From Toxoplasma gondii ME49 (Eukaryota > Apicomplexa > Conoidasida > Eucoccidiorida > Sarcocystidae), in contig NC_031474.1 of assembly GCF_000006565.2 (NCBI RefSeq), positions 3,383,662 through 3,447,661 on the forward strand: DNA of 64,000 nt, in the 5' to 3' direction. Position 1 is the first letter of the stretch; each line of letters begins with the position of its first letter. A model generated the notes under the pieces. It saw nothing but the letters and a program-made list of their open reading frames with translations. It was not told the origin of the DNA and searched no databases. A program made the position numbers and the translations under genes. Shown here in pieces: positions 35,767 to 46,432 of the stretch.

Positions 35767-38328
35767 TGACAGTTTGCTTCAAGTGGCGACAAAAGCTTTT
35801 GGTGATATGGTACAGAGCCGCTCCACATGTCCGGCTGGTGCAATCTTGAATAGTTCGCTCACTGAAGCGTAAGCGGGAGAAAACAATATCGTAGTTATTT
35901 TAGAATCCTGACCCAAAGCTGTTGAAGGATTGCAGCTTCCAAGTGATCAATGCCAAAACGTATCCTGAATGATTCTGGGGGAGGAGCAAACATGCAGGCG
36001 TCCGATGGGAGACACTCCCCATTACCTGCGTAAAAAGTCCCAGTTTATGTGGCGCACGCATCGGCGATCGGGGACACTTTCTCCTTGCCTGGTGATACCC
36101 CCGATTTTCTCCCCAGAGCGGGGACGCCACAGTGATAGCAGGAGGAAGCTGTTGCGCCTACTGCTTGTGTCGTACGTCACTTAATATAACATGAAGATTC
36201 GCGGCACGCTTCATTTACCACAGCTTCACGTTTTGCTGAATGCGAACTACCTAGGAACCTGAAATGAGGCTGTACGCAGACGGAGGACAATCACGCTGGT
36301 CTCGGGGAACTATTACCATAAAAACGTCTTGTTCTCATCACTTCTGTTAATTTTGCAATGTGTTCCTCCCGCTTGTTTCCCTGCGCACATCATGTAGACA
36401 TCATGCGCAAAGGTATCAGACAGCGACACCAATGGAGATTTGTGAATCCCGTCGAACGAGTAATGGAACAATCCGGCTGAATTAACAGTCTGAGTGGAAC
36501 CAACGCGACATTCAAAACACGCACCTGAAAGCCTAGGTGGAGATAAAGGCAGAGCCACTCGGAGTCATACCCGGGCGACAGGTTTTCTCCTTCCCCTGCA
36601 GAGAGTCTTGGATCTAGGTATTAATGGGCACCACACGCGGGTGTGCAAGGCCGGTTTGTGCACCGGCTCATGGGCATCGACGACTGACGGCGCTCTGTAG
36701 GCGCTGTGACACACGACGATGTCGTAGTCGCATAGTGAGGAGAGGCTGCTGTGTGAAATTTTGTCCCTCACTTAGGATGTGACAGGCGGCATGCAGCGCC
36801 CGGAAATTTCAGGCTTCCTGTCGGCCGCGAAGCCCTTCCAACACCAGGTCTGCGCTGTCTCGATCCTCTTTTTCTAAGCTATCCTCTCGGTGGGCTGGAA
36901 AACTGAACCGCACAGTCGGCTCAATGCAAGCGCATTCAGCCACATGGAAAAATGTCTGTGACGGCCTATACGGTGAGGAGACACTCGAACGCAGACTCGA
37001 TGACAACCGAGCGTGTAAGTTTTGGAAAGGTCACTCCTCAATCAAAGACAAAAGCGCGCTGCTGAGTGATCGAAAAAGCATATGTGATGCGAGCGTATGC
37101 CAGTTGCATGGTTGTGTGATTATCGGCTCTTGGCCTTCGTCTGTAATGACTTGGGAGGGTGACCCACGGTAGCGGCGACAAATGCCTTCAGGTACCGCCT
37201 TATTCCGCATGCCGGTGACGATTGGTGCCGCTGCCTATTCGCGGTTGATCAACTACGCTGCGCCGCGATGCGTGAATTTTGGTGCTATGGGCCGTAACTA
37301 CGATTAGCCGCATCCCAGCCTGGTTTAGACGTGGCCGCACTTTGGCTGGCTCGCTGCTGGGCCCCGACATCATGCTGAGCAACCAGCCGAATGAACAACA
37401 GCCGCCTGCATATGAATTAAAGCGTCGTCCCGCCGGCGGAGTGGATAATATGATCTACAGCACAGACACGCGGCAGGAATCCAACCTACAGCAAAAGCTT
37501 CCAAACAAAGGTTCCTGTCCGCATCCGTCGACGCGGTTTGGTAATGAGCGTTTTCGAAACGTGCACGTCATCACCAGAGAGTAGCAAGTCGTCGGCGGCA
37601 GGTACCAGATGAACTCGGCTCTTCCTGAAACGGAGCTTGCGGTCAGTATTGCTGGCGACACGCTGTGTCGGCGACAACATCTTTGAGTTACGAAGTCTGG
37701 CGGTCGGAGGCACCCCGACCATTGCGTCATTTTGTCGATGCGCCCGCCTAGCGAAACAGTGAGTCTTATACGACCACTTGCCAAGCGATTGGTTTTTTTG
37801 CCCTCGAGCGACGAACACAGCTATACGCATCGGAGCTCCACATGGTAGAAGGAAAGATATTCCCTCACTAGTCGGCGTCACCGATGTTCGTGGGTGGATG
37901 CCACCCCTTCGTTGGATTGAAGGCAACGATGCCTTTCTGAGTTGGGTCTTTCTGTCGCTGTTCACTTTCATGCGTCGAGCTTAGCGGGTCTCGGTATTTC
38001 AAACTGGGAATGTACCAGGGCGGAAGCCGACAAAGCCGCTCCTGATTCTGGTTGCAGTTAACTGCCATCCTCTCTCTGGGACAAGAAAACGGCTAAGCAT
38101 ATGCATGCCCGGTGTAGCAGTGCGACAGACTGGCCGACAGGATTGACTAGACACCTGCTGCCCGTCGGTCTGAATTACCGACGTTGCGGAGGTGCTTGCC
38201 CACGAAGTAGGTCCCGTGCGATCGCACTATAACGCGTAATGGGATTTGAAGCGGCCTGCCGAATAGGCCTATTCATGAAAGGCATTAACAGCAAAACATT
38301 GTTGCCCACGCGGTTTCTCTCGCCGCTG

Positions 38329-38560
38329 CCTATGTGGGCACGCGCGTTACGTGAGGCCAACAACCGGGACATCGCTGCTAAAGTGCAAAACCAGATCTCG
38401 CAGGGTGAATCGAAAACAACACCGAACATGCGTCTGCGCACCTCCAGTTCCTGGACACAAAACGGCGATGATATTTCAATATGGAGCGGGTTTCTGCACT
38501 CAGTGCCAGAGCGGCGTATATTCGCTGAGGCTCACGTTGATGGCTGGAAAGAAAATGACA
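38329..38560 (+). mobile_element. Decayed Ty1/copia-like fragment, reverse transcriptase N-terminal part
   Basis: One frame gives PMWARALREANNRD (from 38329) and WTQNGDDIS (to 38478). A +1 shift continues directly as QYGAGFCTQCQSGVYS (from 38477). The order parallels the copia RT entry, W..Am..E...l, then W....K.n.dG.i.ryKARlv..G..Q..GiDY. The conserved Lys-Ala-Arg is changed. The YVDD catalytic box was not found, and the distance to the RNase H piece is about 400 nt shorter than usual, so a deletion is likely. Confidence 0.35.
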
Positions 38561-39010
38561 CAAAAAGTGCTGGTCGGTCCTACGTTGTCTGGAAATGAGT
38601 CACTTCCTAGCGTAGCCACTCGTCGTCCGACCAGACTAGGCTTGATTATCTCTATCAGCAGAAACCGTCACTGCAGATCGCTGCTGGCAGAACCTAAAGC
38701 ACAGAGGTAGCGCTGCCGTTGCGGTCCGGTCGTTCTTCTAACCGGGCTGGCAGCGACTCGGCAGCATGGACGACCGCTCTTTGTCCTCACACGGCGGAAA
38801 ACGCGGCGCCGATTCCCCCGCTACACCGAGACATTCGGGAGTGTTTCGTATCACTCTGACATGGCTTTACACCGCCGAAAATATAACCCTAGCCTGGAGG
38901 CTCGACGCTTACCTCTTCGTTTATTCCATGCGTTCGGTATTTTCTCAATGAGCGGCCCCGGCAGCGACAAGTCGCGCCCTCGCCATACACGCCCTTTGCG
39001 TTGGTCACGC

Positions 39011-39170
39011 CTCTGTTACCGTGATGCCTCTTCAGCAAGTGATTTGCTACCACACATTGGGGGGTGTCGTCTCGTGGCTTCCCACGAAGGAGATACCACG
39101 ACCCAGAGTGTCAGAAGTGCTCCAGCTGCAGGCCGCTACGATACACGTCGAATTGGATTCCTCTCATGAA
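39011..39170 (+). mobile_element. Decayed Ty1/copia-like fragment, RNase H part
   Basis: Frame 2 gives LCYRDASSASD (39011-39043). A shift at about 39042 continues as CYHTLGGVVSWLPTKEIP and then RPRVSE. Copia RNase H has the same order: GY.DAd.A.D, S.sGY...LGG..VSW.S.KQ..va.Ss.EAEY. About ten residues between the two halves are missing. A further weak match to the RaKHId..yH.vRe..v segment lies near 39415-39480 (CAKRHVIQWRQVSHLV). This is the clearest of the retroelement fragments. Confidence 0.5.
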
Positions 39171-40621
39171 AGCGCTTGCGGCGTTGAGATCAAGGTCGCT
39201 CCACTGGACCCGTCGAAACAATGATGAAACCGCCTTCAACGTCAGAGCAGCGACGCGGCTTTGGATACTGTCACTAGTGCTCCGTACGTGGTGGTGGCTG
39301 GATGGTCGCAGCGCTTCAGGTGGATTCAGCAGAATCCGCTTGTGCCAGGATTGCTTGTTTCCTGCAATTTGTCCGAATCAGCTTGGGGGTTTGTCGGAGG
39401 CAGCCGCCCCGCTGTTGCGCAAAGCGACACGTGATACAATGGCGCCAAGTTTCCCATCTAGTCGCTTCGCGAGACTGCTCGATACTGTTCGACCGGAAAC
39501 CAATCTGTTCGAGTAGCACAGGTACCGCACGATGAGCTCACGCCGTCCTGTATCGTCTCCGTCTGATCGGACACTCAATATCGGCGTCGTGGGAGTGACG
39601 ACATGCACCCGTTTGCCGGTACCAGTTTCACGGTCGCGCTCGGCAGAATCTGCAAGGTCATTGCTCAGCGCTTGTTGAGGTGGCGCGGCCCAATATCCGA
39701 TTAAGCGAAAAAAACGACGTCGGCATTTGGTGGATCGGCACCCGACGTTTTCATTCAGCAGACTGCTTGCCCAGAGCCCTGGCGCCGGGAAATCCTGTCG
39801 AGCTGAGAGGTTGATCCCAATTTCGGTTGCCAAATCTTTGCGACTGTGGTGTGGCAACGCGATAGGCCTGTTGACTGACGAATGTCCCGAATATGGCAGA
39901 TAGGTGAAGGTCCAGTAGTCGCGAGGTAGAAGGTAACGGAGGCCTATGACGGTCGTAGGTTTGTTGCTCGAGCGCATAAAGCCGGGAATAGCAGAAAACG
40001 TGCTTTCGCGTCTGCGCCATAGAGGGAAAGATATCGAAGGAATGGTCCTTCTTCTTTAGAATACGGTGTTGCCCCGGTAGCGAAACATATACTTATTTTC
40101 TTCGGTTTGTCAGCTAAAGGGTACAACGCGTTCCGGCGACACAAATCACCCTCGTATATGCATTCGACGGCCAGCGGCTTTTGGATGGGTAGGGGGAGAC
40201 TTGCTGCTTCCTAGAATGAAGTTGTGAAGGCTTCCGCATGAGTAGCCGAGTCGCTGATATTATCCTCAGCTTCCCATAGACATAGCATTGCTCACGAGTC
40301 CCGCGTTGAGCAGACACAAAAGTTTCCCAGTCGTTTCTCGTGTGATGTCGGCAGAGCGCGTTGAGAGGCGGTAGAGCACTCCGCCTCAAGCAGGTCAGGT
40401 CGTGAGAGAGACAATCCGCAATCAATGGTTGCTATCTTGTGTAATCGTGGTTCACGCGGTTTACCCATAGCGTGATGATCACCTTCAAGAGAAGTACACG
40501 ACAGAAGACGAACCGCTTGCCGGAATGGCATTGGTGCCGCATTTTTCCTTGTTCCTGATATGGCAGGTTTGAGTGAAATGTCCCTCCACCGGAGAACAGT
40601 GTAAAGAGGAAGTGCGTTAAC

Positions 40622-40633
40622 TGGCGCCCGAAC
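40622..40633 (+). other. Primer-binding-site-like sequence (tRNA-Lys type)
   Basis: TGGCGCCCGAAC equals the first 12 nt of the tRNA-Lys primer-binding site used by many retroelements. It lies on the same strand as, and about 1.1 kb after, the RNase H fragment, where an LTR followed by a new element would put it. The following bases (GGTGGAG...CTCCACC, 40634-40656) form a perfect 7-bp hairpin. No LTR pair was identified. A chance match is quite possible. Confidence 0.2.
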
Positions 40634-41484
40634 GGTGGAGCCGCCAGGACTCCACCTGCCTCAGTAGGGCCTCCTAAGCAGGGAGCAGATATTGCCGACC
40701 ATGTTGGGCTGATATCAGATTCTTAAAACGCAGAATTCGAGCAAAAAGGACGTTCTTCGCTTTGATCTTTTGCCGGTATGTAACAACCCAGCTGCCACAG
40801 ATCTTCGGCAGTCGGGTGTCTGTTCCGACCCCTGAGAAATGAAAAGGCCTACGTAAACTGGTGCGGTGGCTAACGTGTGGATAGTCGCTTGTTGCATGTT
40901 GATCATGCCGTGCCAGGGTGCGAGGCTAGCCGCTCACCACCAGGGTTGCACAGCCTCCGCTTTCATAACTGAGGTTGCTCTAATTCGTGCAACGGGCGAA
41001 TCCAGCGAATCATTGTCTTCTCTAGGATCCCTTGTTCTCGAGAGGACAACTCAGCGAAAAATGTTGGGAAGTATCGCGTCACACGATGTCTTTACATGCG
41101 CCTAGACGTAAGCCCCGCTGCCTTAGAGCAATGTCCCCCTGGGCAGACATTGAATTGCGTCGACTGCGAACTCGCTTATTTGTTGGCAGTTCCTCTCGAA
41201 ATAACGAAACGACAGGTGCATTTCGACAACCTCTCTATTCGGCGGTAGCTTCGAGACCATCTGAATAGAACCAATGATAGTGTTGCCACGTCGGCCTGGC
41301 TATCAGTGCTATGTGGACTATAACCCGGTATCATCATCATGTTGCAAGGGAAGAGAGAAAATAGGTGCTGCTCTGATGATTAACGGTTGCTTCGAAACAG
41401 ACAGAGGTTCCCATGCGCGACTTGCTTGATGAACCCGTTACTCGGGTGGCCGATACCTGCCGAGTTCGTATCCTTCAGCAAGCC

Positions 41485-41922
41485 CGGTGGATTGGCGGTA
41501 GATCGTACCACGACGACAGCCGGTATTGTAGCCTTCTCAAGACAGCTCCACCTAGAAATACTACCTACAATTGTACGATGGCCCGTTGGTGTTTGACATG
41601 TCTGCGATCAATGGGGTCCCAATGAAAGCTTCCGACGCTCGGCAGCTACGAGGTGAGCACTCTCTTTGTATTTGAAAGGTGACATACTCTCGTAGGAGGA
41701 AGCGGCGATAAAGCACTGTGTATGTAAAAAGCACATTTGAAATCGTTCGCTTTGCCGGGTCTCGGGGCCGAGTCACTTGATAATTTTCTGCACCGCTGTG
41801 GTCGGGAAAATCCGTTCATAGTCTGGGCATTTTGCGGACGATCTTCACACGAAAAACACTACGTGAAAACATCGTCTCCCAATATCGTTTGTCCCGGTGC
41901 AGGGTGTACATGGAAGAAATGT
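41485..41922 (+). mobile_element. Weak protease and pre-integrase zinc-finger-like remnants
   Basis: RWIGGRSYHDD (41485-41517) is reminiscent of the copia protease W.lDSGAs.H box. In another frame, FLHRCGREN with CPGAGC about 30 residues later (41788-41907) resembles the H...H...C..C pre-integrase zinc finger. The order after the primer-site-like sequence would be right for the 5' half of an element. Each match alone is weak. Confidence 0.15.
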
Positions 41923-44900
41923 CTCGTCATGTAGAGTGGATTTCCGCGTCCAAATACGAAACCACTACCGGTACCAACCTCCGGATATAGCCAGACGCTT
42001 TTTGTGCAGGGGCGGAGCTTGGCGACACGCGTTGTGCCTATTCGGTTGATCATTCACCTCACGCAAACCTGGAGGTTTCACCTCCCAGGAACTGGTTTAC
42101 TAATGCGATACCGGTGTAGAGCCTGCTAGTCATGACCTGCTGGTTCTCCACAGTACAACACGACTGCGTAGGGACTCGAACGGAGACGCGTCTAGGCATG
42201 GTGGCTGCTACCTTATGGCATTCCGAGGGTCGAGACCAACGCAGTCCCTCAGGTTGAGTATGTCTCCGCCATGCAGAACCCTCACAGCAGTGGCGGCTTC
42301 CCAATCGGCTCTCCGCCTACTACGACTGCTGCAAAAACGGAATTTTTGCTTTTGATAACCTATCATGCAACGATGCGTGTTATTGGTTCGTGTCCTAACA
42401 ATGGGTATACGCCAGTGACCAACAATCCGACGGTGATAGCGATAAAAAGGGTTGCCTGACATCTTGTACCACAACCACGGAGGGAATAAGTCTCTGAGGG
42501 ATCCGCAAATAGATTCAAAGTCCTGCAGCCGTGGGAGGGTCAGCACGGAGAGCGGCGTTGATGTGCTTATTGCGATCATGTCTCTGAGGGGACCGGGACG
42601 ATTTACGGGAGCAACAAGTGTATGCGATGGCAGCAAGGAACATGATTGCATGTATCAATCTTTTTTCTTGCGGGAACTCCGTCCAAGGTAGTGTGAACTC
42701 TGCCACTAGTATAAGCAGCAAAACAATACCAGGAGTAGATCTTTTGGGCAACAAACAGGGTGACAAAAGCTCAATCAGTGCATGGAGACATCGCGCGTGA
42801 CGAATGTAGGGTCGACGCTGCAGTATTTCGATGTTCTACAGGCTTGAAATTCAACTGCGCAAGAGAGCGACCGTCGACCCTGACTCTTTTGGGGTGCGGT
42901 TTCCGGGTTCCTTTTTTCTTTACCATACGAAATTTGTCGCTGGGGTCGCCCACATGATAGGCTGCTCCCTCACGTGCTCCGCTCTGTTTGGAACAGGCAT
43001 TCTGGAAGCTGTCTCTGTTCGAGCCTGAGGTGCTTCTCTCTCTTTTTCCTACTTGGTTGCCGCTCAGTTTTGTATGGCAGCCCGTCCAGCAACAACGAGA
43101 AGAAGCTTAGCTAACCCTTCAGATTTACCACTTTTTCCTCGCACACAAACAAGGGAAGAATAAGTCCAAGAGTAGCGGCCTACGTCGTGAAATATCGAGG
43201 TGGACGAGTTATATCACGAGAGATGCCGGTCATGCAACCAATGAGATTGCACTATTCCTTGCACCTGAGAATGTGCATCCATCTGGTAGTAGCAGAAAGA
43301 GTGTCCGGCTTCTCTGTCAGCGACTGAATTGAGCTATATCTTGGGACAACCAGTTGATATCATCCTGTTAATTGCGTCGGTCTGTGTCTGGAGCTTTATC
43401 TTTGAAGATACTGCTTGTAATCGGACTTGCCTAGAGAAGCTAGCTGTGTGGGACGAAGTGAGAGAGCAGCTGCTTCTGCCACGACTGGTTGCAGAGGGCC
43501 CATTCGGGTCTCCTAAGTCGACGGAGGGGACGTCCCTATGCAGATGCAGATCCCTATTCGGTTGAGGATCAAAGACACTTCGGCAATATTGCTCCCGTAT
43601 GCGTCGTTAAGGGAGGGTTCCCTCGTCGTCACCATCGAGCCTACGGCGAATAACTACTTCACCAATTGTTAAATCGGCGGCAAAGAAGACTGTCGCCTTT
43701 CACGAGGGAAAAATTACCTGGTATAAGCCTCCTCGTGCATTTGTACATGTGATAGAGCGTGCGACAGAGTGCTCTGACGACATTTCGCAGGAATGTGGCT
43801 TTTTTCAGCGTCTCCACGTATATATTTAGGCCTTATGAATTTGCAACTGAGTCCATCGCCTGGTACTTGTTGTTAATCCTGGCATCGCTACATCGTACAA
43901 CGTTATGCTTTCCTAAGTAAGATTGCAGATCTCGGTATCGATAAGTAGAAATTGCTCGGGTGCTTACTGATTTCATCAATAAGGGAAAAAGCCCACATAA
44001 ATAACCCTTATGCTCCAGGAGTGAGAACCTGAGAGAAGGGGCCACGTGACTCGGAGATTGTCCAGACAGTTTGGCGGACACGTGAATAATCTAATGGATT
44101 CTTGCATCCTTTTCATGTCGCACGAATCGTCGGAATTTACTCATGAGGGATCTGCCGTTAACTGGAGGTGCAACTATATGGATTCCACCTTGACTGTGGA
44201 GCGACTGTCCGTGTAAAAGGCTGTCCTATTCCATCGCCTGGCGGGAACCGCCACTAACACCACCATCGCTCGGTGAGTGTTTGTCTGTGTGAGCAAAATT
44301 TGTTTTTCCCCGGCGGCAATTGTGGACTCCTATTGTTCACGACTTCCGCCACGTCTTTTCCAAAGGGATGAAACGCCTTACGTAATTGGTGTGTGGTTCC
44401 TCTAGCTGCGATTATAATAGCATAAACAGGAGAATTCAGGGAGTGTTTTTGGATTTGGCGGGGGCACCAGATTTTGGGAATCTCAGCCACATTCAGAATC
44501 ACAACAAGTAGATAGCCTGACAGGGTGCTAGACTGGAACATAGCCTAGACGGTTTCGGTATGACCAACTGAACAGCAACGTCTTTAAGCGGCTGAACGCG
44601 GATCTCCTCTTTTGCTTCCTGTGAGCCCTTCCCCCCACTCTCCTGATTTCTTGTTGGAGCGGCACCAACGTACGTTGCTTTCCACAATGGTTGAAGGAGG
44701 CGGATTAGTGAGGACGATGGTATGTGCGCTAACTGATGGCACACGACCGCACACGTAGGCATGTCTATTGAAAAATTCATGCAACTGGAAATGTTTCGCG
44801 CGTTTCGTAGGGTTGCAGAAGCACGACGAATTCTTAGGGGAATTGCGGTGTGGCAACTGTTTGAGTTTGCACTGGTGACGCCAGGAGCGTTGCAGGAGTT

Positions 44901-45388
44901 CTATCACCTCCAATGGTAGGAAACGTGAACCGCCTCTCGCGGTAATCGCTTACAACCTACTCGTAGGGAGAGAAGAAACATATGATACGGACTTTCTGAA
45001 CTGACCAGTAAAAGAAAAAGAACATCTCTTGATTTCTATTTTGAAGTTGCGGACGATTGTTGACGCGGCTCCATCACAGGCCGCAATGACTCGCCACCCG
45101 ATTACCTCTTTCGAATCAGGCGGTCAGACTCAACTGCCATATCAAAATATAAAGCAGCAACGATTCTGGAGAGCAGAAAAGGGGCAGGCGCATCGTCACA
45201 CACGTGCGGACTTGCTTGCTTTCGCTGGACGTCCACTTGCCGGAAGAATAACCAAATTGCGAGTTTTACTCAATAGCCTGCTCACATCGACAATCGTATT
45301 ATACACGGCTCCACAGAGTGAGCCCGCTAGTGTTTTAAATCTTTAGTTAAAGGACGTAAAAAGCGACAGAACGACTCTTTCTACGTGG

Positions 45389-45393
45389 AAAAA
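45389..45393 (-). terminator. RNA polymerase III terminator of tRNA-Glu
   Basis: A run of five T on the minus strand begins 5 nt after the last base of the tRNA. Confidence 0.85.
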
Positions 45394-45397
45394 TCTT

Positions 45398-45469
45398 TCC
45401 CACGCCGGGACTCGAACCCGGGTCGCCCGGGTGAAAGCCGGGTATCCTAACCACCTAGACTACATGGGA
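45398..45469 (-). tRNA. tRNA-Glu, anticodon UUC
   Basis: The 72-nt cloverleaf reads on the minus strand. The acceptor stem is TCCCATG/CGTGGGA, with one G-T pair. The D arm contains GTCTAGGTGGTTAGGA. The anticodon loop is CTTTCAC (complement of 45431-45437), giving anticodon TTC. The T arm GACCCGGGTTCGAGTCCCGG contains the B box. There is no intron, and the 3' CCA is not encoded, as expected in eukaryotes. The sequence is very close to cytosolic tRNA-Glu of other eukaryotes. The gene stands alone between the retroelement remnants and the Kae1 gene. Confidence 0.97.
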
Positions 45470-46432
45470 TGATGTTTAGCTTGACCGGCTTTCCATTAGC
45501 TTTATGGAGGCTGCTACTATGGACTGGCGAGGCGAAAGAACCAAATCACAACGTGTACTGTAGAATGGTGACATGGAAACGTCGAGAGGATCAGAGAACT
45601 CGATCCTCAAGAGAACAGATACATTAGAAGTCATATCTGCATGCACGTGGTAACATTTTTGCCAAGCATGCCGTGGCGGACGCGCCTCTGTCGTTGCCGC
45701 AAAATCACACCAGCGAATGATTTTTTTTCCTGATAAACGAGTGTTGTCTAATATGGGATCTATTAAAACTCAGTCAGACATGATAGCACCCATAGGTATA
45801 TTTTGTAGAGTCCCAGAGGTCCTTAATCGTTTAAGATGCATGCTACTGAGACGCAAGGGCGGCACGCTGCATGCGTAAGGTAATTTGCTTGGGTAAAATC
45901 CCGCTTGCCTTCGGGTTGCGTCGCAGTAATTTTATGTGGGTCGGTTCTGACATACTCTCAACACCAATGAGCTGCTGCCGGATTACGATCAACGCTTATA
46001 CACCTGACAGTGTTTTCGTCAGCGTTGGCGAAAAATAGTGGGTTTGTCTTCCAACCTAGTTATCGAAAGCGAACCGTTTACACATTTTCCCATTTTGTGG
46101 GTTTTTGCAGCAACTCTCGAGGACGGCGTGGTTTGGGCATTCTTTAATGGGCATGTTCCCTCTGCCCGTTAATATTGAGGATCGGTACCAGAAAGTATCG
46201 TAGCCGGTGCACTCAATTTTCCCCGTGGTGGTGGTACGTGTTATCCAACGCCGAGCACCTGGGGTCAGCTGAGTTGACTCGGCTTTTGCCTTTGACGCGA
46301 GCAACTCTTTGGGAGGCGACGTGAGGAACAAAGGAGGCACTGTAGAAGCTTGGCACCCAGGCTGGTGAAGCACTGGAGGGAGAACGAGCCTGGGATTGTG
46401 GCGAAAGGCTCTAACGATCACGGGAACTCAAG
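45470..46432. other. Intergenic stretch before the Kae1 gene
   Basis: No gene seen. Frames on the minus strand (46056-46629) run antisense to the leader and first exon of Kae1. Probable promoter and 5'UTR of Kae1. Confidence 0.4.

Larger units (their letters stand above)
35288..45397. other. 10 kb stretch without an intact gene
   Basis: Between PRODH and the tRNA gene no frame longer than about 200 codons exists and no splice-joined gene could be built on either strand. Composition is even, without the pyrimidine tracts of the gene-bearing parts. The recognisable content is the decayed copia-like fragments listed separately at 35519-35766, 38329-38560 and 39011-39170, and the weaker signals at 40622-40633 and 41485-41922. 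From about 42000 to 45397 I see nothing I can name. Confidence 0.5.
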
